Of a stretch of 64,000 nt of DNA, positions 37,574-44,107 are shown one piece after another. Location of the stretch: positions 29,846 to 93,845 of the forward strand of contig CAXHCA010000006.1 of the NCBI GenBank assembly GCA_964015035.1. The letters run 5' to 3'. The notes under the pieces are model-generated. The model saw only the letters and a program-made list of their open reading frames with translations, searched no databases and was not told the origin of the DNA. How positions within the stretch are numbered: the stretch's first letter is position 1; each line of letters starts with the position of its first letter. The translations under genes were made by a program, and so were the position numbers. Origin of the DNA: BQJU01 sp964015035. Lineage in GTDB: Bacteria; Bacteroidota; Bacteroidia; Chitinophagales; Saprospiraceae.

Positions 37574-37660
37574 CTCCCGGAATAGACCAGAAGTTCTTAT
37601 TTTTGCAAAAAATTCCTCTCAGGCATTGTACGCCGGAGGATCTAGAGCTGTAAAATAAAG

Positions 37661-38311
37661 ATGATGAAAATTCACCGGGAAGGCCATCGCCTCTTGATTA
37701 CTTTATTGGCAATATTGATTTTGGTCAATATTGCTGTGCGTTTTCTTTGGCCAGTTGGTTTGATTTTGACCGGATTGGTATCCCTGATTTTCTTTCTGCT
37801 GGTGCTGCAGTTTTTTCGCGACCCCATTAGGAAAATTCAGCAAATGGATGACCAGTTGGTCTACGCTCCAGCCGATGGCAGAGTCGTCGTCATAGAAACC
37901 ACGGAAGAGCCGGAATACTTTAAAGACAAACGCATTCAGGTCTCCATTTTTATGTCGCCTACCAATGTACATATCAACCGAAACCCGGTCAGTGGAACGG
38001 TTAATTATTTCAAATACCACCCCGGAAAGTATTTGGTGGCATGGCATCCAAAATCTTCGATGGAAAATGAACGCACTACAGTAGTGATCGATAATGGTAA
38101 AGAAGAAATTCTCTTGCGGCAAATTGCCGGCGCCATGGCCAAACGGATCAAGACTTATCTGCAAGTTGGCGAAAAGGTAAAGCAAGGCGAAGATATGGGG
38201 TTCATCAAGTTTGGTTCCAGAGTGGATATATTGCTACCTTTGGATGCCAAAATAAAAGTTGAAATCGGTCAAAAGGTAAAGGGTAATAAAACTGTGATCG
38301 CTCAACTGTAG
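37661..38311 (+). CDS. psd: Phosphatidylserine decarboxylase, short (PSD-A-like) form
   Basis: Psd makes phosphatidylethanolamine by decarboxylating phosphatidylserine, using a pyruvoyl group formed by self-cleavage. The 216-residue protein belongs to the short class: an N-terminal hydrophobic pair (LITLLAILILVNIAVRFLW), the APADGRVV motif, HPKSSMENERTT, and the self-cleavage Gly-Ser in IKFGSRVDILLP. There are two adjacent ATG codons at 37661 and 37664. It completes the cdsA-psd pair; the serine transferase pssA is not seen here. Confidence 0.93.
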   Translation: MMKIHREGHRLLITLLAILILVNIAVRFLWPVGLILTGLVSLIFFLLVLQFFRDPIRKIQQMDDQLVYAPADGRVVVIETTEEPEYFKDKRIQVSIFMSPTNVHINRNPVSGTVNYFKYHPGKYLVAWHPKSSMENERTTVVIDNGKEEILLRQIAGAMAKRIKTYLQVGEKVKQGEDMGFIKFGSRVDILLPLDAKIKVEIGQKVKGNKTVIAQL

Positions 38312-38318
38312 TCACTCA

Positions 38319-38446
38319 GAGCATGTTTGGAGGTCAAACTTTGGGCTACAAAACAGCACTTTTTTTTAAGTGCATGACTGGAGGTAATCCCTGAAGTATA
38401 TTCGGGCAAGCTATTCAGGCTGCAAATCCGACCTCCAAACATGCTC
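38319..38446 (+). repeat. TIR repeat family, copy 3 (chimera of two right ends)
   Basis: The element is bounded by GAGCATGTTTGGAGGT and ACCTCCAAACATGCTC, a perfect 16-bp inverted repeat, and flanked on both sides by TCA (38316-38318 and 38447-38449), a possible 3-bp target duplication. Inside, one half matches the right end of the 47-kb copy (TGAAGTATATTCGGGCAAGCTATTCAGGCTGC, split here as two shorter runs) and the other half matches the alternative right end of the 59-kb copy (TTTGGGCT). It therefore looks like two right ends joined back to back. Confidence 0.75.
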
Positions 38447-38484
38447 TCAAAGAAAAAACAGCAGGGCAAATATAAACGATACGT

Positions 38485-38856
38485 ATGGCACTGCGTGAAG
38501 ACTTTCCCCCCGCCGATACCGATTATCTGGGGGGATATAGCGATGGATATGAATACCGCACGATATTCGCCGGCTCCAAGCTGGAGCATAGCTATGCTAT
38601 GGTTAGGCAATTTTTAAAAGAAGAAGGCTACGGCGACCTTCCCCTACCCCGCGATGCGGCGGAATTGGAGCGCTTCCGCTTGCCTACCCGCAACAAACAA
38701 ATTCTGCTCTTTGAAGACAACGGGTATGTGCACAATCCGATCAAAATCCTTTTTCACAACGACCGCCGTAAGAAGTCTACATTGATCCTTTGTATCTATA
38801 ATGAAGCTGATGAGCAGCATTTGTTGAAGTTTCACCGGGTATTGGAGCGGGAGTGA
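38485..38856 (+). CDS. Conserved-looking hypothetical protein
   Basis: I do not recognise this 123-residue protein. It has no signal peptide or transmembrane segment and is rich in charged residues, beginning MALREDFPPADTDYLGGYSDG and ending HLLKFHRVLERE. Codon use and composition resemble its neighbours and there is no frame disturbance, so it is probably a real gene. It stands alone between a repeat and a gene-free region, and is followed by a long hairpin. Confidence 0.65.
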   Translation: MALREDFPPADTDYLGGYSDGYEYRTIFAGSKLEHSYAMVRQFLKEEGYGDLPLPRDAAELERFRLPTRNKQILLFEDNGYVHNPIKILFHNDRRKKSTLILCIYNEADEQHLLKFHRVLERE

Positions 38857-39241
38857 GTTTCTAACATGAAGTAGTACTCTAAAACGGAACCGGTGTACTA
38901 CTTCCCGCAGGAGGTACGCCAGGCTATTGGCTCTCTGTTATCGATCACGCATGATAAGGAGTGACCAACTGTGCAATTTCTTTAAATGAGTCCGAAGGAC
39001 TGCGCTAGAGGCAAGATTTTGAACAGGTATTCGCTTGCAAGTGTCTGTGCGACACGAAGCGGAACCGTCTGCTAGTCTTTAACTTAGATGATCACAGCAG
39101 GAGGGAATATTGCACGCAAAGCTGCCAACATCTTTTGTTGAAATCTTACGGTATTCTCAAAAGCAGGTGGCCGGGATGTTGACTTGTTTAGGATTGACAG
39201 AATTGGTGACTGCAAGACGAAATAAATTTCTCCCAACCAAG
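38857..39241. other. Gene-free region with a 10-bp hairpin
   Basis: No convincing gene is seen. GAAGTAGTAC (38868-38877) pairs perfectly with GTACTACTTC (38895-38904), 12 bases after the preceding stop codon, but without a T-run. Around 39030-39060 a second inverted structure occurs (GTGTC-TGTGC-GACAC inside CGCTT/AAGCG). A 62-codon minus-strand open frame at 39084-39272 has no supporting features. Confidence 0.35.
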
Positions 39242-39272
39242 AAAAAAGAGTGCAACACCTGAAGCATTGCAC
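39242..39272 (-). terminator. Terminator of the lipoprotein gene
   Basis: The minus strand forms GTGCAA-loop-TTGCAC followed by TCTTTTTTC, about 30 bases beyond the stop codon of the lipoprotein gene. Confidence 0.7.
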
Positions 39273-39303
39273 CCTTTTATTTTGCTACAGCTAAGCTGTT
39301 GTT

Positions 39304-39984
39304 TTACATCAAATCTTCCAGATCATCAAGATCAATGGCATCCAGGGCTTTTCTCAGGTCTCTTTCTGACACATTTCTTCCCTCGATGGTCACCACGTAG
39401 CGATCGGCAATTAAGATGGCAATCTGGCCATCTTCGGTCTTGTTGTTGTACTTTTCAAAGGCTTTATGTCCGTCAATGGTAGTCGTCCGCTCGTAGCCGT
39501 CCTTATTTTCCTTATCCATTTCAAGGTTCGACCATGCAGCCATGCCCATAATAGCACCGGCAAATCCGCCAGTATCCAGGATACTGATCTCGATTTCTTT
39601 ATTGTCCTCTTCATAGGTGGCTTGTGCCGTGGATACCTTAAAACCGGCAATACCCGACTTCTGGCCTTCGCTGTCGGTTAGATCCATTCCTGCAACACTT
39701 GAAGGCAAAAGTTCCTTCAACGAGCGGAAATCAACCGGTTCTACGGTCTTTCCATCGGTGAGCTTGCTCAGGTTTTTCTGGAGTTCTTCCATGCCTTTTT
39801 CCAGATCGTTGGTGTTGATATTGATGCTGACATCTTCACCGGTATCAGAATCGACATTGATGCTGATGCCTCCATTTTCCTCCTCTTGTTCCGCTTCCTT
39901 TTCGGCACTACTGCCGCCACAAGCGGTCATAGAGAAAGCAAACACCATTACAAATAAAGCATAGAATAATCGATGGGTTTTCAT
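39304..39984 (-). CDS. Putative lipoprotein of unknown function
   Basis: The 226-residue product begins MKTHRLFYALFVMVFAFSMTACGG, a lipoprotein signal with lipobox SMTAC, followed by an acidic linker (EKEAEQEEENGG) and a repetitive stretch ISINVDSDTGEDVSININTN. The remainder is a mixed alpha/beta domain that I do not recognise. The start was chosen at 39984 (a second ATG lies directly before) because it leads into the signal. It lies between a terminator and lysS on the same strand. Confidence 0.75.
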   Translation of the reverse strand: MKTHRLFYALFVMVFAFSMTACGGSSAEKEAEQEEENGGISINVDSDTGEDVSININTNDLEKGMEELQKNLSKLTDGKTVEPVDFRSLKELLPSSVAGMDLTDSEGQKSGIAGFKVSTAQATYEEDNKEIEISILDTGGFAGAIMGMAAWSNLEMDKENKDGYERTTTIDGHKAFEKYNNKTEDGQIAILIADRYVVTIEGRNVSERDLRKALDAIDLDDLEDLM

Positions 39985-40082
39985 CATTAGTAGTAGGATT
40001 TTAAAATGAATAAGACAAAGGTTATTCATTCTCAAGCCCCTTTTCCAGAAATTTGGATAAAGGTTGGATTTTGAACGATGAA

Positions 40083-41807
40083 TTAATTTTTCTCCGGCTT
40101 CATCTGCGGGAAGAACAATACTTCCTGGATGGTCCGTTGATTGGTCAACAACATCGTCAAGCGGTCGATACCGATCCCCAAACCAGAAGTTGGCGGCATA
40201 CCATATTCCAGTGCTCGCAGGAAATCCTCATCCAAAGCCATGGCTTCCTCATCCCCACGCTGCGCCAATTTGAGCTGGTCTTCAAAGCGTTCGCGCTGAT
40301 CAATGGGGTCATTCAGCTCTGAATAAGCGTTGGCAATCTCCTTTCCATTAACAAATAATTCAAAACGCTCCACCAGTCCTTCCTTGCTACGGTGTTTCTT
40401 GGCCAGTGGCGTCATTTCGATCGGGTAGTCCGTAAGGTAAGTGGGTTGAATCAAGTGCTCTTCCACTTTTTCTCCAAAGATTTCGTCAATGAGTTTGCCT
40501 TTGCCCATGCTGGCATCCACCGGCACATGCAGTTCTTTACACACTTTACGCAGGCCTTCTTCATCCATTTCAGAAATATCAATCCCCGTGTATTCCTTAA
40601 TCGAATCATACATACTCAGGCGACGGTAGGGCCCGGCAAAGTCAATTTCCTTACCGTCATACATCACCTTGGTGCCACCGGTGACTTCTTTGGCAATGTA
40701 TTCCAGACACTGCTCCACCATGGTCATCATCCACTCGTAGTCTTTGTAGGCCACATAGATTTCCATAGAGGTAAATTCCGGATTGTGGGTCCGGTCCATG
40801 CCTTCATTTCGGAACATTTTCCCGATCTCATACACGCCCTCGAAGCCGCCCACAATCAGTCGCTTTAGGTAAAGCTCATTGGCGATACGCATATATAAAG
40901 GCATATCCAACGTATTGTGGTGTGTTTCAAAGGGCCGTGCCGCTGCACCACCGTGAATAGGCTGCAATATCGGTGTTTCCACTTCCAGCCAACCTTGGGC
41001 ATCAAAAAAGCGACGCATCGCAGAAATGATGCGACTGCGCTTGATAAAAATATCGCGATATTGAGGATTGACCGTCAAATCCACATAGCGTTGGCGGTAG
41101 CGCATTTCCGGATCCGTAAAGGCATCGTAGACATTACCCTCCTTGTCTCTTTTTACAATTGGCAATGGCCGGAGTGACTTACTTAAAAAGGTCAGCTCCC
41201 GCACGTGAATGGACACCTCACCGGTACCCGTCGCAAAGACTTCTCCTTTCACTCCGATAAAATCTCCAATATCGAGCAGCTTCAATAATTTCTTATAGCG
41301 TTCCTTGTCTTCTTCACTTTCGCCAATTTCGTTTTTACCAATATACAATTGAATCACACCATAGCTGTCCTGCAATTTGGCAAAAGGACCACGTTGGCCC
41401 ATAAACCGCCCGGCAATTTGTACTTCCTTGCCTGCGTAGTCCCCCAAGGCCTGTTCTTTAGCTTGCGCAAAATAGTCATCCAGATTCATGGGCTGCAATC
41501 CGGTTTCTGCATCAAATGCCACCTCTTCCGCAATCGGTAATGCACTGGAAAGTTCTTCATTCGACAAGAGGTTAGCGACCTTACCTCTGGATTTGAACAA
41601 CCCCTTCATCAATTGAACTGCCTTTTCAGGGCCAATGCCTTTAATAGCTTCCAGAGATTTAGCCAACTGTTTCTGGAAGATTTCAGTGGTAATTTCTGCG
41701 GAATTAAAACTAATGGCAAAGGATTCTGCCGGAAAAGGATTGAATCCCAATTCCCTGATTTTGTCGAGATTTTGTCTTCTGATAATCTCCTGTTCGCTCA
41801 ATTGCAT
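40083..41807 (-). CDS. lysS: Lysyl-tRNA synthetase, class II, with N-terminal insertion
   Basis: LysRS charges tRNA-Lys. The 574-residue protein starts MQLSEQEIIRRQNLDKIREL and has class II motif 2 (FRNEGMDRTHNPEFTSMEIY) and motif 3 (GLGIGIDRLTMLLTN), ending at FFPQMKPEKN. It is longer than the usual ~500 residues because about 75-85 residues (roughly 41-125) are inserted before the OB-fold strand KEVQIAGRFM. The insert contains EAIKGIGPEKAVQLMKGLF, which resembles a helix-hairpin-helix nucleic-acid-binding motif. The frame is open to 41933, but the ATG at 41807 matches the family start and lies below a -7-like element. Confidence 0.95.
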   Translation of the reverse strand: MQLSEQEIIRRQNLDKIRELGFNPFPAESFAISFNSAEITTEIFQKQLAKSLEAIKGIGPEKAVQLMKGLFKSRGKVANLLSNEELSSALPIAEEVAFDAETGLQPMNLDDYFAQAKEQALGDYAGKEVQIAGRFMGQRGPFAKLQDSYGVIQLYIGKNEIGESEEDKERYKKLLKLLDIGDFIGVKGEVFATGTGEVSIHVRELTFLSKSLRPLPIVKRDKEGNVYDAFTDPEMRYRQRYVDLTVNPQYRDIFIKRSRIISAMRRFFDAQGWLEVETPILQPIHGGAAARPFETHHNTLDMPLYMRIANELYLKRLIVGGFEGVYEIGKMFRNEGMDRTHNPEFTSMEIYVAYKDYEWMMTMVEQCLEYIAKEVTGGTKVMYDGKEIDFAGPYRRLSMYDSIKEYTGIDISEMDEEGLRKVCKELHVPVDASMGKGKLIDEIFGEKVEEHLIQPTYLTDYPIEMTPLAKKHRSKEGLVERFELFVNGKEIANAYSELNDPIDQRERFEDQLKLAQRGDEEAMALDEDFLRALEYGMPPTSGLGIGIDRLTMLLTNQRTIQEVLFFPQMKPEKN

Positions 41808-41844
41808 TTTGATGATTTTGTTTCTTTCACAAATTTTATGGCTG

Positions 41845-41852
41845 CAAAAATA
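41845..41852 (-). promoter_or_regulatory. Putative -7 element of the lysS promoter
   Basis: TATTTTTG on the minus strand is an exact TAnnTTTG match 38 bases before the lysS ATG. No TTTG is present at the -33 position. It lies in the 129-base spacer shared with the divergent deacetylase-like gene. Confidence 0.5.
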
Positions 41853-41936
41853 GAATTTATAAACTTTTTGTCCCGGAAAATAGTTCAAAAGCTGGAAATT
41901 CGGGATATGAAATGGTTCTCCTGAAAAGATCACTAG

Positions 41937-42839
41937 ATGTTAAAAATCGCATTTTCGCCAATTTACAAATACGAACTTCCCCCAAAGCATCGCTTTCCGA
42001 TGGAAAAATACGAGCTGTTGCCGGAACAACTACTGTACGAAGGCACGGTGAGTGAGGCCAATTTTTTTCATCCACCAGCCCTTGACGAAGCCACGATATT
42101 GCTCACTCACGAAAAAACCTACTGGGACAATCTAAAGACCCTCAATCTTAGTCGTAAGGAAATTCGTGCCATTGGTTTCCCCCTTTCGGAAAACCTGGTC
42201 CAACGCGGACGACATATTTCAAACGGCACGGTACAATGTGCACTATTTTCCCGCCAACATGGCGTTTCGCTCAATATAGCTGGAGGTACGCATCATTCGT
42301 TCAGCTACAAAGGAGAAGGCTTTTGCCTGCTCAATGACATTGCCATTGCAGCCAATTATTTACTACAACAAAATATTGCGAAAAAAATTCTCGTCATCGA
42401 CCTGGATGTTCACCAAGGCAATGGAACAGCCCAGATTTTTCGTCATGAACCACGGGTATTTACCTTTAGTATGCACGGTGAAAAGAACTACCCCGTACGT
42501 AAAGAAACCTCCGATCTCGACATTGGCTTGCCCGACAAAACGGAGGATGAGGCCTATTTGAAGGTTTTAAAACAAAGTTTGCCGCCACTTTTTGATCAGG
42601 TACAACCCGACCAGGTCTTTTACCTCTCTGGCGTCGATGTGCTGGCGACGGACAAGCTGGGGCGTCTGGGCATGAGCATTGAAGGTTGCAGGCGGCGCGA
42701 TGCTTTTGTCTTGGAAAATTGCAAACGCCATCAAGTTCCTGTAGCGGTGAGTATGGGCGGAGGTTATTCTGAACGTATTGCCCACATCATTGAAGCCCAT
42801 GCGAACACCTTTCGCTCGGCTCAGGAAATATTTTTTTAA
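41937..42839 (+). CDS. Histone deacetylase-family (AcuC-like) protein
   Basis: The family hydrolyses acetylated lysines or polyamines with a zinc ion. The 300-residue protein shows GGTHHSFSYKGEGFC (the tandem His pair), the zinc-binding VIDLDVHQGNGTA, FSMHGEKNYP, and YLSGVDVLATDKLGRLGMS, where the third zinc-binding Asp is present (GVDVLATDKLG). SMGGGYS closes the active site. It is divergent from lysS. Whether the substrate is a protein or a small molecule cannot be read from the sequence. Confidence 0.9.
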   Translation: MLKIAFSPIYKYELPPKHRFPMEKYELLPEQLLYEGTVSEANFFHPPALDEATILLTHEKTYWDNLKTLNLSRKEIRAIGFPLSENLVQRGRHISNGTVQCALFSRQHGVSLNIAGGTHHSFSYKGEGFCLLNDIAIAANYLLQQNIAKKILVIDLDVHQGNGTAQIFRHEPRVFTFSMHGEKNYPVRKETSDLDIGLPDKTEDEAYLKVLKQSLPPLFDQVQPDQVFYLSGVDVLATDKLGRLGMSIEGCRRRDAFVLENCKRHQVPVAVSMGGGYSERIAHIIEAHANTFRSAQEIFF

Positions 42840-43011
42840 TTTTTTTCAAATATTTTTTTTGCGTTATCGAGCGCCTCAGCGTCCCACAAAATTGATTTCC
42901 GGTATTAAGAAATAAAAAAGACGATGATTAGAATTAGGTACTACCCGGCGGGTAAAGGAGCTCTTGGCAAAAGAAACCGGAATACGTGTATATATTACTA
43001 TTAAGAAAACC

Positions 43012-43130
43012 AAAAAAAAGTCGTACCTCCTCAGTACGACTCTTTCAATTATAATCCCATGAACATATCCAAAATTAATCTAAGCTGTGTCCAAAATATC
43101 TGTCCATTTTTTGAATAAGACAGAATTTTG
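43012..43130 (+). ncRNA. Putative small RNA unit 1 of tandem array
   Basis: The unit has a 5' hairpin (AGTCGTAC-CTCCTCA-GTACGACT, 43019-43041), the shared motif ATAATCCCATGAACATAT (43051-43068) and a 3' hairpin TCTGTC/GACAGA (43099-43124) followed by ATTTT. No promoter is obvious. On the minus strand the 5' hairpin is followed by eight T and would itself work as a terminator, so strand and function are uncertain. Micro-frame MNISKINLS starts at the motif's ATG. Confidence 0.35.
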
Positions 43131-43141
43131 GTTTAAATTCG
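43110..43141 (+). promoter_or_regulatory. Promoter of small RNA unit 2
   Basis: TTTG (43110-43113) and TAAATTCG (43134-43141) are separated by 20 bases, fitting the Bacteroidota -33/-7 arrangement with one mismatch in TAnnTTTG. Transcription would start near 43148. Confidence 0.5.
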
Positions 43142-43147
43142 CGTCAA

Positions 43148-43272
43148 CATTAGGAGAAATACTAATTCACATAATAACCTAATTTAACAAATTGTAATCT
43201 CGACCTAATGACAACATAATCCCATGAACGTGACCTAAATTGAAGGCGAATTTCTCAGATTCGCCTTTTTTT
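43148..43272 (+). ncRNA. Putative small RNA unit 2 of tandem array
   Basis: A promoter-like pair lies directly upstream. The unit starts with a weak hairpin (ATTAG-GAGAAATA-CTAAT, 43149-43166), carries ATAATCCCATGAAC at 43216-43229 and ends with a strong intrinsic terminator: AGGCGAAT-TTCTCAG-ATTCGCCT followed by seven T (43244-43272). The predicted transcript is about 125 bases. The only frame at the motif is MNVT-stop. Confidence 0.5.
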
Positions 43273-43285
43273 ATTGACGCGATTA

Positions 43286-43293
43286 TATTTTTG
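43286..43293 (+). promoter_or_regulatory. Putative -7 element of small RNA unit 3
   Basis: TATTTTTG is an exact TAnnTTTG match; no TTTG at -33. Transcription would start near 43300. Confidence 0.4.
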
Positions 43294-43299
43294 TAGGGA

Positions 43300-43424
43300 G
43301 CTGAATTTGAAAAGTGTAATTCGTCCCGGAAAAATTCCGGGACGACTTACCACCAACAAATTATAATCCCATGAACATATTCTATTTTCAATTTTGTAAC
43401 TGATCTCTTTTAATCAGCTTTTTC
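43300..43424 (+). ncRNA. Putative small RNA unit 3 of tandem array
   Basis: The unit has a strong 11-bp 5' hairpin (TCGTCCCGGAA-AAA-TTCCGGGACGA, 43321-43345), the motif AATTATAATCCCATGAACATAT ending at 43380 (shared block of 18 bases with unit 1), and a 3' hairpin CTGAT/ATCAG (43400-43417) followed by CTTTTT. The predicted length, about 125 bases, equals that of unit 2. The micro-frame at the motif is MNIFYFQFCN-stop. Confidence 0.45.
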
Positions 43425-43674
43425 TCTTCTCTCTTCTCGTTGTCCATCATTTACGATACAAATATGCACCAACAAATAAGCCGAAACAAGGACAAAATAA
43501 GGTCATTGTGAAAAAAAACCACTTCCCCCACAGGATCAATAAAAAATAAGAACAACTGATAATCAATCAATTAAATACGAAATAAATTTGCAAAATCCCT
43601 GGAATTTGTGAAAAAAAAGATATCTTTTTTCTTTTTTTTAGGCGTTGAAAAATTCATTTTTTTGTGATTTCCAT

Positions 43675-43697
43675 GAAAAAAAAAGTGATTTACACTT
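43675..43697 (-). terminator. Terminator of the glyoxalase-fold gene
   Basis: The minus strand reads AAGTG-TAAAT-CACTT followed by a run of T. It begins 10 bases beyond the stop codon. A second weak palindrome AAAAAAGATATCTTTTTT lies at 43613-43630. Confidence 0.6.
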
Positions 43698-43706
43698 GAT
43701 TTTCAT

Positions 43707-44096
43707 TCAAAAGGGAAGAACAAGAGTAGTCAATTCGACCTGAAATCCATCGGGATCAGTGAGGTAGATAGAGTGGAAATAGAAATGGTCTTGAAATTTG
43801 AAGGGAATATTTAGGGATTTGAAGTGTTCTTGAGCTGCGCTAAAAGCTTTCTGATTGACCCGAAAAGCAAAATGGGGGACTGTGAGCCAGTCTCCGGGAG
43901 GAAGTGCCTGCGGGTTATCTGTCTTTGCGGGAAAGATGGCAATGCCGGAATTTCCAGCCAGCATCATGATCGGAAAAGGGCCCCACTCTTCTTTTTGTAC
44001 ACGCTGGAGGCCCAACACTTTTTCGTACCACATGGCTGATCGTTCCATATCACGGACCCGAATAGCCACATGGTCGAGAAAGTCGATTTCAAACAT
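43707..44096 (-). CDS. VOC-superfamily (glyoxalase/bleomycin resistance-fold) protein
   Basis: This 129-residue protein has the vicinal-oxygen-chelate fold: LDHVAIRVRDMERSAMWYEK with the first metal His, a PHFAFRV middle strand with the second His, and YLTDPDGFQVELT with the metal Glu. Such proteins bind a metal and act as lyases, dioxygenases or isomerases. The substrate cannot be predicted. It lies 11 bases downstream of the coiled-coil gene on the same strand and probably shares its transcript. Confidence 0.88.
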   Translation of the reverse strand: MFEIDFLDHVAIRVRDMERSAMWYEKVLGLQRVQKEEWGPFPIMMLAGNSGIAIFPAKTDNPQALPPGDWLTVPHFAFRVNQKAFSAAQEHFKSLNIPFKFQDHFYFHSIYLTDPDGFQVELTTLVLPF

Positions 44097-44107
44097 TTTA
44101 CCAACAA

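Noticed and set aside
39084..39272. Minus-strand 62-codon open frame
   Set aside because: It overlaps the terminator of the lipoprotein gene, has no domain, and its composition is not coding-like.
41808..41933. Longer N-terminus for LysRS
   Set aside because: It would cover the -7-like element and the shared spacer; MQLSEQEII is the recognised family start.
43051..43380. ATAATCCCATGAAC repeats as a CRISPR array
   Set aside because: Only three copies, 14-18 bases long, with irregular spacing of 165 and 147 bases and no cas genes.
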